Source: Anas platyrhynchos (Eukaryota > Chordata > Aves > Anseriformes > Anatidae). Taken from it: a stretch of DNA of 64,000 nt. Both the position numbers and the translations under genes were made by a program. Every line of letters starts with the position of its first letter. Position 1 is the first letter of the stretch. Below, one piece after another: positions 11,801 through 26,800 of this stretch. The stretch spans positions 44,662,501-44,726,500 of the forward strand of contig NC_092587.1 of assembly GCF_047663525.1 (NCBI RefSeq). Direction: 5' to 3'. The notes beneath the pieces were generated by a model that saw nothing but the letters and a program-made list of their open reading frames with translations, was not told the DNA's origin and did not search any database.

Positions 11801-14800
11801 ACACGCAAATCTTTTCATTGCCTTTTTTTTTATTACTTTCTACTTTTGCATTTAACTTATTTCGATTTGTCTGCAGAAACCAGATTGGTGTGAAAAATAG
11901 ACCTTAAGTGTTTTGCCTCCCCAGTGCCTCCCTCGTACTAATGTCCTTTCACTCTTTTTCAGTCACGGGCTTTGACTTGTGGGGTGCCGTGGTGGCAACC
12001 GGTGTGGTCTGCACTTTCTACTGCACATTGGTATGTTGGCTCTTCAGCTGAGGAAAATGTCTTTTACTCTCACCATTCACATCAAATGTAGAATTTATTG
12101 AAAAGTCACCTAGTAATTGGGTTGCCCCATTTCACAGCACAGCTGCAGCCACAGAGACTTCACCCAGTGACTTCTCAGGAGGCAAAGGCAGCCACAGTGT
12201 GACTCGAACCTTTTCTGTTTTTATATATTCAAAATGCTGTTGTTGCTGAAATAACAGCAAAAAGATAGATTTCCTTCCTAAAAATCCTCCTATGACTTTT
12301 CTGCTAGTCTTGTAGAGTTTAGATACGGAATTTGTCAAGCACTGCAACCATAATAGTCCAGGCTTTTATGGGCAAGAACCACTGAAAATAATAAGTGCCT
12401 TATGAAATGATTGGCCTTTAGATCACTGCTAGTTGACCAAATGCCTAGAAATGTGTAAATGAAACCTCCATGACATTTTTTTTTTGTTTTTATATTTTAA
12501 TACATGTGAATGGTATGCCTTCTGTAGTTAGTCTTACTATATGAGCAAGATGAGCACAGTCTGATCATTAATCTTTTGATACAAACGAACTTCTGAATCA
12601 GGGGATATGATAAAGGAAATACTGGCTTAACCTATGTGTATGGCCACTGTAATTTTTAGTGCACCTCACAGAAAGACCAGCATGTCTTAAACAGATTGCA
12701 GGATGCAATTTCTGAACATCCCAATACAGAATTATCTCCGTTCAGGGGTAAAACGGAATTAATCTATCATGCATAATCTGTATAGTAACATTGCTCTTAG
12801 CTGCATGTGAGTGTAAAGCAAGAGCACGGCTGCCCTGTTGTATCTGATACGTACTGTTCCTCATGCAGGGAGGTCTGAAGGCAGTGGTGTGGACAGACGT
12901 TTTCCAGGTTGGAATTATGGTTGCTGGATTCTCATCTGTGATTATACGAGCAGTGGTGGTTCAGGAAGGAATTGAACACATTGTAAATGATTCCTACCAT
13001 GGAGGACGACTGAACTTCTGGGAGTGAGTTTGTACTTGCAGATGTTGTGCCTTTTTATTCTGACAAGTAGAGTCCATGTGGGGAGGGGAGTTGGGACCCA
13101 AATTTTACATAATTTTTAACAAACTTACGTAGTTTGATGGAGATATTTTAGGGCTAACACCATCCTAAATCCTGTGAAGAGCAAAATCTTTTTACTTTGT
13201 CAAGTAATTGTCTTAAGGACACATTTTGGATTCCACCAAATGTGAATGGGGATATTCATCAGGTCTTTTTAAAAAAATTCTTTACCAGGTTCTTCAGTAA
13301 ATAACAATTTATCTAAGGATATTTTTTTCTTCTCATAAACGGTGGTTGTTCAACCTTTTTGGCTGAACTGCAGTGTTATGCAGCATTGCTTCTTCCCCCA
13401 GTCATAGAATTCACAGATGGAAAAAGAAAAGGAATAAAAGCGTGTAATAGGTGAATTAATACTACATTATTCAGCAAGCTAAGCACTTTATAATGTTTAA
13501 ATAACACTATTAACTTTTGGGTAAACTTTTGGGTAGACCTGTGCGGTGTCAAGAGTTGGACTTGATGATCCTTAAGGGTCCCTTCCAACTCAGGATATTC
13601 TATGATTCTATGATTCTATTAAAGTGTCATTTAAAAAAATATTCATGCCATTTAAAATCTGTTCTTCACTTAGAGCTAAATCAGCAAATTTTTTACAGAG
13701 TCTCTGTCTACAAAGGCTGGGCATGTAAACACACCTTTGTATTGGTGTTAGACTCATGTCCTTCTAGATAAGCAGGCATATTAGACTTTCTACTGGAACT
13801 TCATTTCATCACAATAGTCACAGAAATCATGCTGCTCTACTTACAACTAGAGTTTATAGGCAAATAAATTAGTTAATATTCACCTTTGGATAGACCAGAG
13901 TTTCACTAGGTCAGGATTTCAGCTCCGACTTTAAAATCTGCTTTCTGTGATTTCATGTAAAGGTGGAATATCAGTATATTCAAAATCGGGCCAAATTAGG
14001 AGAGTTTATTTTAGAATTAGAGGAAATCTTTTCTCCTAATCATTAAAGTCTTCTGATAATGAGTTTTCTATCATTTTTTTCCCAAGTTCCATTTCATTTT
14101 TTTTTCTTTTTCCCCTCTCATTGTAGCTTTAATCCTAATCCTTTGCAAAGGCATACCTTCTGGACAATTGTCATAGGTGGAACCTTCACATGGACTGGCA
14201 TTTATGGTGTCAACCAGTCCCAAGTACAGAGATACATTGCATGCAAAAGCAGGTTCCACGCAAAAATGTAAGTCTGTTTACAGTAACTCTTAATGTCTTA
14301 ATTTAGCAATGACTGTTCTTTATAGGGGAAACTTTTTTATAAATAGTGTTTTTTGCCTCTATAAAACCTATTTATAAAAGGTAACAACTTTTGCTTTCTG
14401 CTTTGTGGACCGGGTACAAGACAAATCATCACAATAAATGGGGATATTTGAATTACATATAACTGACTCTAATGTTCAGCTTTCTGCCAGACTGTTTCAC
14501 TGTGCCACTATTAATGCATACAAATAGCTGCATTAAGTTTATATGCAACCTAAAGACCAAATAATATAGTACTTACTTGTGCTGAAGCCTTATTAAGACA
14601 GCATCTTGAATTGCTACTCTACTAAATATAACCAGTGTGGGGAAATTTTACCTCAGTAAAACCTAAAAGATTGTTCCATACCAATGGGTGTAAATGTGAG
14701 AAAATGTAGGACTGTTTTATTCAGTGATAAAATTGTTGAGGAATCATATATTTTGTTTTCTCAATAGTCTTGACTTTTTCAATGGGAATTCATTATGGAC

Positions 14801-17800
14801 ACTGGCAGAGAGTTCTGTTTTTGAGTTTATGTATTTCTGATCAATCTTTATTCTAGAACAGAGTATATTTACTAACTCTGTTATCTTACCTTCATCTTCA
14901 GTGTCATTTCCATAGTTCACAACTCTGTATGTAAGAATTATTGCCAAGTATATATAGTATATTTATAGGAGAAATATATAAATACACATTGTAACTGTAG
15001 TCCCTAAATTCTGTAATGCAGTGATATGTGGTAGAGAAGGAGTTTTATGAAGATTTTCACTTCATAAAGTCAGCAAAATGCCCACAAAATCATGTAAAAT
15101 TTAGAACTGAAATATTTTTGGTTTCAGCAATAATGGAAATCTGCTTTCCTGTCATTTGTGCTGTGGACATTTATGGTGCTAATTGTCAGCCACATCTCCA
15201 GTGTACAGTGCCACATTCCCAGCACACCATGTGGCTTCTCCACAGCCCCTGGCATGACTGTGTACAGGGGAACAGCTGCATACGTAGTGCCCAATCTGTG
15301 TGCCAGTGAGACTGTCCTTCCCAAGCACCTGCTCCACTTTGGGCTATAGCCCAGTCTTGCACCCTCCCTTCCCTCTTTGTGAAGGTGTCCCAGAGGCAGC
15401 GTGGCCAAGGGGCATGTGGCACCATGGCAGTTTCTGGGCTGATTTTCTGGGCTGTTGTAGTGGCTTTGACAAAGACTGGAGGCTGTCTGGTTCTGGAGGA
15501 TTTAGATGGGATTCAAGAGTTATGAATAAAAGTACACATTTATTTGGTTGGTCTTGATGATCCTGAAGGTCTTTTCCAACCTAAATGATTCTATGATGCT
15601 ATGACTCTACAGCCCATACCATATTAGTGGTGGCACAGCCTTATTTGCTGGAGTCATCTCCTGCTGGCGTGGGCAGCTGAACTCCATGGCATCTTGCTTG
15701 TGCCTCTCTTGCATGGAGAAATCTTTTTGTATAATGGTTACAGTTTGTTACAGCTGTAAACACTGTCATTCTGTGATGATTATCTAGTTCATTTGCAAAC
15801 ATAATTAAACACTACTGGCAAGTTACATTGGTGGCCTGCACCTCTTGTTGCCATTTAATCTGTACATAGAAGTGTCAAGTGTCATCAGGTCAAAATAATA
15901 AGGTTTTGCACGTCCATAGCATTTATTGTAAGGCTTTACTTAATAATAAATCAGATCTGAGGAAGTAATTCTTTCATGGGTCCCAACTTGTGGGCTGCAG
16001 GAAGGCCTTAAATGATGGCACAAAAGTAAGAATTTTCTCAGGCTTTGGGAAAAGATTTCGCCCCATTCAAGAAACAAACCAATAGGTATGAACACATGGT
16101 GTCATCCTCAAACAGTGACTAGGCAAATCAAATAATGCTTAAATATGAGCAATATCAGGCACTCAGAGCAGGAGAGGTACACTTTCAGAAAAATATAGGC
16201 TACCAGCACATTTTCCTCTACTTTCTTTTCAAGGTCATCAGCTGTCATGTTGCAGTGCTAAAATCTTAGAGACAGACTGAAACAACTAACCAAAAATAAG
16301 CCTTGCACAGTCACAGTGCCTTCTTCACCCAAACTCCACCTCATGTTACTCATCCAGAATTAATGGGAACACCTCCCTCCTGCTACAATTATTATACTAC
16401 AGTGCTTAGTCATTGGGTGTACCAGGAGCTAGAGGTGTAAATCAGATGAAAAACGCAGTTTTCTTTTCACTGTCAAACACTGATGCAATTTTAAAACAGG
16501 AATTGCTGGATGCAGACAATTTCTTTTGCTTTCTTGTGTTTCTCTTGACTTTCTAACCTTTACTACAGGCTTTAGGCTAACACTGCTATTGCATTTATTT
16601 AAAAGTTTTACGTTGATTTAACTCATTGGTTAAATTTTGATCAGTATCAGCTTCTGAGTGCCTTATGTCAAGGTAGATTATGCCATGCCAATGCAGGAAC
16701 AGCTTCAGCTAAATTGATGCTAGACATCCAGCCAATATGTGTCTATAAGAATCACAGAATCACAGAATTTCTAGGTTGGAAGAGACCTCAAGATCATCGA
16801 GTCCAACCTCTAACCTAACACTAACAGTCCCCACTAAACCATATCCCTAAGCTCTACATCTAAACGTCTTTTGAAGACTTCCAGGGATGGTGACTCCACC
16901 ACCTCCCTGGGCAGCCTGTTCCAATGCCTCACAACCCTTTCAGTAAAGAAGCTCTTCCTAACATCTAACCTAAAACTCCCCTGGCGCAACTTTAGCCCAT
17001 TCCCCCTCGTCCTGTCACCAGGCACGTGGGAGAACAGGCCAACCCCCACCTCTCTACAGCCTCCTTTAAGGTATCTGTAGAGAGCGATAAGGTCGCCCCT
17101 GAGCCTCCTTTTCTCCAGGCTGAACAAGCCCAGCTCCTTCAGCTGCTCCTCGTAGGACTTGTTCTCCAGGCCCCTCACCAGCTTCGTCGCCCTTCTCTGG
17201 ACCCGCTCAAGCACCTCCATGTCCTTCTTGTAGCGAGGGGCCCAAAACTGAACACAGTACTCGAGGTGCGGCCTCACCAGAGCTGAGTACAGGGGGACGA
17301 TCACCTCCCTAGCCCTGCTGGTCACAGTGTTTCTTATGCAAGCCAGGATGCCGTTGGCCTTCTTGGCCACCTGAGCACACTGCTGGCTCATATTCAGCCG
17401 ACTGTCCACCATCACTCCCAGGTCCTTCTCAGCCTGGCAGCTCTCCAACCACTCATCTCCCAGCCTGTAGCTCTGCTTGGGGTTATTGCGCCCCAGGTGC
17501 AGGACCCGGCACTTGGCCTTGTTGAACCTCATGCAGTTGACCTCAGCCCATCGGTGCAGCCTATCCAGATCCTCCTGCAGAGCCTTCCTACCCTCGAGCA
17601 GATCGACACACGCACCTAACTTAAAGAAGGAGACTACTTTTTACTACTTTTTTACTACTACTTTTTACCTACTTAGCATAGAGAGAAATTTAAAGTGCTG
17701 CTAGTGCTGTGTTTTGATAAGCACTAATTGCAAATATGAAGCATAAATGCAGAGTTTTCCCGTCTGTGTTATCCAATCAGCCTTTATTTACATAGGTCTT

Positions 17801-20800
17801 TTTATGAGTTTACATTGTGCTTGCCAATAATTTTTCAATGGCATAAAACTGCTGGCTCATCTAGTTAACCTATACTACTGCTTTCTAAAAATACGTATTT
17901 CAATGCCTCACAAGGTCTATAAAGTTATGTTTACTTCTTCATTCATCCTGATGATCCCCTGGAGCAGTCCAAAGGCTGATGCTCCTTGCCTTCCTGGAAA
18001 CTGAAAGCACTAAAAGGCCCACTGCAGCAGTGCAGGCATGGATATGTTTGCACAGATACCAAAGGTCCTCCAGGGATCCACCCAGCAGAGGTCTTGGCAC
18101 AGGTCTAGTGTATGTGATCTGTCAGGCAGTTCAATCTCTATCAGCGGATGATACGCAGATAACCAGGAGGCCACTGCTGGAAAGGAACACTGTTTTCCAA
18201 GGCCAGGCTCCCTCTGGGTGTGTTTGCTTGAGCTGACATGTTAGGTGAGCCACAGCTTGAAGAACTTTGTGAACCAGGAGTCAACAAGAGCTGAGAAGCA
18301 TCTGAGAACAGGAGATAGGTAGAACGGAAAAACCTTAATGGAGGGGGCTGTGGGGTGGGGAACAGCTGGGGAGAATGATTTGTTTTTCATGACCCATAGA
18401 GGTTGCCTGTTGTGTGTGGCAAAAGAAGCTCACAACCACACATTTCTTCTCTGTCTCTGTGTCAGCTGTAGCTCCCAGCAGGACATGGGGAGGGGATGGG
18501 ATTCTTTGACTCTGTCAGGCTCCAAGGGGGTAAATTAGTAACGGGGAAGTTCTGGGGTCAGTGGTGACCTCTTGATCTCTAGAAGTGGAAGCTGGAAGTG
18601 GCTCCAAAGCAGGTCCCAGGACAAGGGAACACATGCCTTGTTGTTGCCTTCAATGGAGGCTTTGCTGGGAGGAAACGGTGACTTTGTTGCTTTATGAGCA
18701 TGATTCCAGCATTGTGTAAGTGTGGTAGTGCAGCTCCAGAGGCAAACGATTGCTGGTGCTGATTAAAGGTACCCAACACTTTGATCTGGGGCACCCCATG
18801 TTGCAAATCTATCTGGGGTTTGTCTCTGCCAAGGGGCGTGGTGAGGGGAAAAGTGTTTTCTTGCCAGCTGCCTGTAAAGTAAAACTTGTGCACATGACGA
18901 AGTATATGGATTGCCATATCACTGCCATCATCCCTCGAGTAGACTTTGTCAGAGGACAGGTGCTGAGACTGCTACCAAGAACAAAATCGTGTCACATGGA
19001 GCCATGCCATGATTCCCGTTCAGGTGGGCAGCCACATGAGGCATGGGCACCTGCTTGCTTGGCTTTGGAGGGGACTTGTGGTCCAGTCTTTTAATTGTAG
19101 CATGGGGGGATGTCTAACTCTAACATGTTGTGTCCATGCATGTTGGCACAGGTCCCTCTACATCAACCTGGTGGGCCTCTGGGCAATCCTGGTCTGTGCA
19201 ACACTCTGCGGGCTGTCCCTGTACTCCATCTACAAGGACTGCGACCCCTGGTCAGCAAAGCAGGTGTCGGCACTCGACCAGGTACGGCCCTGTGTCTCAG
19301 TGGGTAGCAAGGGGCAGGGGCATCCTTCCCCTTGGGAAGGGTGATAAGGGAGCAGCCACTGAGCATGTGTAACCATTCTGGTGGGTTCAAGAGCTTGAGG
19401 ATGGGAATGAAGACATGCCAAGTCTATATTGTGTGTCTGTAACACAGGGATTAAGTTTAGACCATGGTGGGAGGGAATACCTGGAGAAGGCAGCAGACCT
19501 GTCTTCTGGACCCATCAGTCCCAGTATCTCCTTGGCTATCACAGACCTGCAGATCTTTTTGTTTGTTTGTTTATGCCTCAGATAATTGCAGGCTCTGGAC
19601 AAATCCCCGTGGACAATAGCTGGAAGGCGAGGAAAGGAGCAGAGATAACGGAGTATTGGAGGCAGGACTTAAGGATAGAGTAAGATGAGGTATGGAAGGC
19701 CAAGATGGATACCTGAAGTCTCTTAGGTGCCTCCTTTCAGTCAAATTATTTTGGTGGAACCTAGAAGTAAGATACTTCAAGAAGTAAGATAGTACAAGAC
19801 TGACTTGTTGGTTAAAAAGAAATGGTTCACAGGCAGAAAATCTTAAAATATGTATCTTTTTCCAACACTCTGATCTTGCAAAGGCCAACAGATGGCACAC
19901 AGCTTCCAATATAGAAATAGTTCTAAGGTACCCTAAGGTTATTGGACTTAATCTAAAAATGTTTTTGTGGTGTCAACAGCAGATACAAGAATCTCCTGAT
20001 AGAGTGAAGTACAATCCAGACTACCTGCTAGTCAGTGCTAGTTACCTATACTGTCATCATTGGATATGCTCACCTCTGCTAGGTTGTCTTAACAGACTTG
20101 TCTGTATCTCAAGTGGATGTTTTAAGAATCATTTTCTTTGTAGAAAACCAATAACTAGTGCAAAATGGGACATTCAAAATTAGAAGAGCTAGGCATAATG
20201 CCAGTGAGAAGGTTATAAAAAAATAATACAGGAAAAAAAAAAGAAAAATTACAACAAGATAGTAATAATTCTTACACTCTGAATTTTTTCAGCTAATGCC
20301 TTACCTAGTGCTGGATATTTTCAAGGATTTTCCAGGAATGCCAGGGCTTTTTGTAGCTAGTGCCTACAGTGGGACATTAAGGTAAGTTGGATTCTAATGA
20401 CTTTTTTTCTTTTATTTTTTCTGTTGTTAATGCTAAAGTTGCATTTATCCTAAAACTTCTTCATTTCATTTCCTTGTTCTTTAAGAAAAGCATTATGAGC
20501 TGTTTGTTGTTGCATCTTACAAATTCATAGTTTTCAATAGCAGTGCTCTGAGGTCCTAAGACTCAAAGCTGTTTGGAGTTCCCTACTAACAGCATGAAGA
20601 AATTGCTAACCATAGGTGATGTACAGAGCTAACAAGCCCTGTATCTCTGTGCTTTAAAGCCCCTCTACTGTAGGAATTCTTAAATATTATAAACATGTAA
20701 TTGTACAACATAGCTACAGTAATGTTTATAGCATTATACCACATGTAACAGGTATTTTCATTGAGTTCTCCAGCCCCATCTTTTCATTAAGATTTGCCTT

Positions 20801-23800
20801 GTCTTCACTAAGAGCAATTATTTTAAATGATTTTTGTAAGCTATTAACTGCATCACCTGCAGCAATAAGTAATTTCAACCAATACAGTGGTTGCATTTGT
20901 TCTCTGACACCATTCTAGACAGCAGCGGTTTCTCTCAGCTAGTAATCCATCTGTTATCTGTGATTTCAGCATCTAAGATAAAAAAGAAATGTATTAATCT
21001 TGTGTTCTGTAGCACAGTGTCCTCCAGCATCAATGCTCTGGCTGCTGTGACTGTTGAAGACCTCGTTAGGCCGCACTTCAGATCGCTCTCTGAAAAGAAG
21101 CTGTCATGGATTTCCATGGGGATGAGTATGTCTGGAAAATCTTTTCCACTTTTGCTTTGCAAAGTGAGGGCTTGATTCAGATCTCACTTAAGGCAGCATA
21201 AGGCAAGAGCAAGTGCATTCAGACCAGTTGGACTACGTTGCTGCATTACTTGGGGGAGCAGAGATCATCTGTGCAAGTTTTATGCAGAATGGGGGACAAG
21301 CTATTTCTAGAGAAAAAAAGAAAAAATCCATCATTTGATGTTTAAGCAGTAAAGCCAGACTGCCTATATGTTCAATATTGATCTACAATAGTACAGAACC
21401 AAATGTCTTGGATTAAAATAGGTGCTATTTTCCTTTAATCTGTTAAAACCTAGAAGCACAGGAAACAGTTTTGTAACAAACCTTGTGAACAGAGCGATAT
21501 GTGAACTACAGCACTCCAGAGAATGAACAACTTCACATCTTCCCTGATGTACCCTCAGACCCGCAGTCTGATAAGTGCCTGTGTTTAATGACCTTCCTTA
21601 GGGAAGAGGGTCAAAACTGGGCTGAGCAGATGGCTTACATCTCTGACGTACATTTGCTGTCTCTGCTGGTTGTACAGCCTGATACCAGCTGCAGGTGTGG
21701 CCCAAGGCAGCATGTGTACTAGGTGTGAAAAAACACAGTCCCAGCACAGTGTCATAGCCCCTACCGCAGAGCACAGCAGAGTGGTGACAGGTGCCAAACA
21801 CGAAATATTTTCACCTAAGAGCAGTTTCTCCAACATTATTGCTCCAGTATTGTTGTGAGTTGCCTGAGCTACCACATTAACAGTGGGATTAACCTATTGC
21901 TTGCACCCTTTTGCAGTGTAACTCGACAGGGGTGGAGGTAGAGGAAACAAATGAGCCAGTGTTGTGGGTGCTGGCAAGAGGGGCTATGTCCTGGTAGCCC
22001 AGGATGTTCTTTGTCACACTGCCAGCTCCCGGTAATCTGCCATCATTCACTTTCTTGCTCAAAAGAAAAGCAAATTTATTCATTCAAAATAAGAACCACA
22101 TCACAGGAGATAAGCTGAGAAATGTGAACAATGCATGGGGTATTGGCGTGATGGCTAATCCATATGGATCCATCTAGGATCAAGTACTTAAATAATCTTT
22201 AGTAATATACAGGAATAGGATTTTGTCATGTTTGCATCATTTCCTTTTAATGCAAACAGAAAACTGGCCATTTGGGCTCTTTTAGGAAAAAAACAAAACA
22301 AAAAAGATGCTAGCAGGTTTGTTTTGGGGATGTCAGGGCCCTGCTGGGTTAGAAGGAAGCATTTCTCCATCTGTGGACATTTTGTCAGATCATTCTGCAC
22401 ATCATTCTGCCTTTCCCACACAGGCCTGTTTTATGGTGGAGTCTGCATCGCTATGGCTGCGCTGGCATCTCTCATGGGAGCCTTGCTGCAGGTGAGTGTC
22501 AGGCTGCTTTTTCACGTCTGCATTGAATAATCCAGAATGAATTGTGTAAGGAAATAATTGCTGGATACCATTATGAGATTAGCTTTCATTCTTTGTTTGT
22601 TAGTGGCCTCAAACAGCCTAAGCTTCCACTCTGAGCACCCATGTCACTATACAAAGTCCTGCCAGCTGAGAAGGACAATTAAAAACCCATAATTTCCTTC
22701 TTACCAGCTTCCCTTCTTGCCCTGTTGGAAGCTTTAACTTTCCCTGCACAGCACTGAATAGACTCTCTACCTTCCACAGGCAGCACTCAGCATTTTTGGC
22801 ATGGTTGGTGGCCCCCTTTTAGGACTTTTTGCCTTGGGAATCCTCTGCTCCTTTGCAAATGGAATTGTAAGTACAAATTTAAAACCCTATTGGACCAAAA
22901 TTAATTGATAATTTTGGCTATGTCCTCCCCCCTCCACCCCCAATAATTTTGTGTTGGGCAGCACATATGTCTTTAATAATTTCCATGTGGATCTTTACCC
23001 TTTCTCACTTTCCACCTTGAAGTGCTGAACCTCTTTAAATGACAGGCTCAATTGGATTGCTCTGCTAGAGTGCTTCAGTACCATGATATCAGCATTTCCA
23101 GAGGAAATGACTACTCCATCAAAAATATATTTGACCAACTCTGGGAGTATGGTCCATGGGTCAGTCTGAGAGGATTGTTATTTAGTAAGATTTGCTAGTC
23201 ACTAACCTTTACGTTTTTACAGTTGTGAATTTTAAGTGTATGCTGCAAAAAGAATCACTAGCTGTCAGCCAGCAAACCCATCCAGAAGAGACTCTTGCAA
23301 AAACAAATCACATAAGGAAAAAGGGAAAATGCTTTTGTAGTCATTTAAGGAGGGCCTCAAATAAACCAGCTTTTTCCCCATACCAAACAACCCAAAGTTA
23401 TCCCTTGATTATAAATTCACAGTGGCAAAATAAGAAGTGATATGTTCAGGAGCCACAAGTAAACATTGTACTCCTCAAAAGTTAAATGAAGTAAATTCCC
23501 AGTTCTCCCCAACTGTTTATTTTTCATATGTAGCTTTCAGTTTAGATTATTTTAAGTGTTTCTTACTTATCTAGTTTTTGTTGATGATGTTGTTTTAAGT
23601 ATACTTTTGCTTTCCTTGTAAGTCCAAGTTTCATTTTCTGTTTTGCAGGGTGCATTTGTGGGTCTTATCACTGGCTTCGCTGTTTCACTTTGGGTTGGAA
23701 TTGGTTCTCAGATTTATCCTCCACTCCCAGAGAGGACTTTGCCACTGCCCCTCTCAACTGACGGCTGTAATATATCCATTTCAAGCAATCTGACTACATC

Positions 23801-26800
23801 AACAGCAAATCCATTAACAACAATTTTCAGCACACAAGCTCCCGAAAGGTATACAAGTTCATCTGCGATATCTGCAGCATGTGTTTGATGTAAAACAACA
23901 TAAACATCTGCCTAGCATTTGGGTTACTTCAGGAGAGACTATGATTGGTATAATGGGAAAAATATAAGGGGTTTTCTTCCCTCTGCAGTTGCTGCATGTG
24001 TGCAGCAACTTTGGGCACTCACAATTAAACATAAAAATTACAAATGATAATACAGGGAACAGCTGGAACAGGAGCTAAACAAACATACTTCTAGAGATTC
24101 TTAGTCATTATACTTCAGAGCACCATATAATCAGCAATGGATACCCTGGTGCACACACAGGTGCCCAATATCCAGTCTGACAGACTACCTCTGACACAAG
24201 ACCTCCAGCATGACTCGTGGCTGTAGGAAGGCAACAGAGCACACCGTCAAGGTGACCAAAACAAGATGTAAAATGAGGTGTGAGAATTGCCCTATTATTT
24301 CTGGCTGTTTAGAGCAGCACATGGCTGATGTCCTACCAGATTTTTTTCTTTAAATAATACAGCACATTCTAAAGATGGTACCCCCTCGTCTGGATAGCTG
24401 GAGTGCTCAGCACTGCACTAGATTCTGAGCAGAGACAAGACTGTCCTGTTTTACCTGCTCAGTCCCATGTTGCCTACTGCATTGACCAGTCTCCTCCCCT
24501 GTGAGAGCACTTCTGCAAGTTTTGTAAAAGATTTTCAATGCACTTTTTATTGTTTGGAGGTACAGCACTAAGAGTACCAGCTCGTTTCATTCAGAAAGTA
24601 GCTCTTTATTATACTCTGTCTGGAAACAGACAACATTTTCAGGTTGCCTGGTAGAAGAAAGCAGAGGTTAATTTTTTTCCTGCTCTTTTTCAGGCCTGTC
24701 CTGGCAGACCGCTGGTATTCCTTGTCCTATCTCTACTTCAGCACACTTGGGACACTTATCACGATAGTTGTGGGAATGATTATCAGCCTCCTAACAGGTA
24801 CTAGTTCCGCTGCTGAGGTTGAACATAAGTCTTAGACCTGTTTCAAACTAAGATGACCAAATGGAGAACTGCCATTTCCGCACTCAGTGCTGATGACTGT
24901 ACTGCAAAGGCTGGATATTAGGAAAAGCTTCTTCACCAAGAAGGTGGCTGAGCACTGAAACAGGTTCCTGGGGAAGTGGTCACAGCACTGAGCCTGCTGG
25001 AGTTCAAGAAGCATTTGGACAACACTCTCAAACAAATGGTTTAATTTTTAGGTAGTCCTGTGTGAAGCCAGGAGTTGGAATTGCTGAGCCTTGTGGGTCC
25101 CTTCCAACTGTTGCATGTTCTGTTGCATAAAGGTTCCCATCCTAACTTACATTTCCTCCTCTCAGGCCTTCTGAATCCTATGCTTGGTCTCTAATCACAG
25201 GAAAGATTACTTTAAATTTCTGAGGAGAAAGAAGTTTTAGCAGTTTTTTAACCCAAGGGTCAAAAAACTCTGTCTTTCCTGTTCTGTTAGATCCCAGCAG
25301 GGTGTGAGGTTGGAGGGTAGTCCCTGAACATGGCAGCAACTTAAAGCAAGGAGATACACCCATGCTTCTTCTAGAAGACAAAAACAGTTTTACTTTAAGT
25401 GAGTTCAAAGCACTCAAGCATGCACCTGTACAGTGCATGCTTTTCACCACATTTCCCATGCATGTAGCAGAGTTTCTGACTGTGTGCATGTCAATTTTGA
25501 CTTCTTTCTCAGTTGCCCTGTACTACTTGTGAAGAGATAAAAGCAACAAATGAGACCAGGGACTTCAGTTCCAGCTTGTGGCCTTTCTGCTCTTGCAGCT
25601 AAGTGAGATGCAAACTGCACTTGTCATCTGCATTGTGCATGGCAGAAATGGCACAAAATTAGCTGCTCTCACAGCTGTCCCCACTACTCCTTGTCAGATT
25701 CCTGCTACATCACTCATCAGACTTTGGTGCTGTTAGAATTCAGACCTACTAGCCTGACCTATAACTACTTCAGAGATGAATTCTGTTTTTCTTCAGGACT
25801 ACAAAACTCCAAACTCAGCAGACAGATTGGCTTCTAGTACATTCCTTGTGCCTTACAACTAGTAAACACAAGATACACTTCTGCCATTTTCTTTTCCTCA
25901 CAGGCTGCTGGAGGATTTGCTCCCCTTTCTTCCCTCCGTCTGTCCTTAGTTCCCTCACTGACATGCTTCTTTCTGCAAAGGCAAGGTTGAGCTCTGGCAG
26001 TGATGCTTGTAGACAAATTTCATTTCTTACTAGCTTGGGATCAGGTCACCCATAGTCACTCCACTGAAAGCCTCTCCATTGGACCATAAAACAAAGTGCA
26101 AAATCAGAATAACTCAGTAAATCCAGATGAGAATTCCTCAGCCCAAGAAATAGAAACTCCAAAGAACCAACTCAACATCGCCCTGATCTTTGTGGAACAA
26201 GATCCCATTTAATTCCCAGGTGATAGAGATAATTCCCAGTACATACCTCTCCTCTCTTTCCCACACACATACTCACACAGCAGTTCATCTTCCCTGCACT
26301 AAAAGTGCCCAAACATCCAACTATCCAACTAATCCCCTACCCTCCTCGGATGGTTGTCACAGCATTTTACATATTTTTGCATACAGAAACCTGGGGAGGA
26401 CCTAGAAAACTCTGAAGAGGGGCTGAGGCATTTCAAGTAGATCCTGAAGATCATTTCATACTTTGAAAGATGCAGGGGACACTTCATTGTAAAGAAATGA
26501 TCCCTAAGGAAAGTAACATCCAGCCCGTGACTGCTTGATGGCTTTTCTTGCATGACTGTCCTGCTCATCTGGCTTGGTGCCCATAGCTGGGCTCTGACAC
26601 ATCATTCACATGTGTAAAATTGGCTGATTGAAATCTGCCTATTTTTTAGGAGGACTGAAGCAGAACACAGACCGTAAATTCCTGCTGACCAAAGAAGATT
26701 TCCTTTCCAACTTCTCACGGTCTAAATCGGATACAGTAAGTGTAGTTATTTATGCATCCTCTAATTTCAAGTAATCTCTCCTCCTGTGGACAAAGGCAAG

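Larger units (their letters stand above)
5866..19151 (+). other. SLC5A8 introns 1-6
   Basis: Six introns of 2043, 2899, 1037, 838, 1103 and 4884 bases separate exons 1-7. Intron 2 (7975-10873) is GC-AG and the others GT-AG. They contain the CR1 copies in introns 5 and 6 and the poly(T)/GTTT tract in intron 3. I see no nested gene or structured RNA. Confidence 0.75.

Noticed and set aside
16834-17532. 232-codon minus-strand frame as a host gene
   Set aside because: It is the CR1 ORF2 C-terminus.
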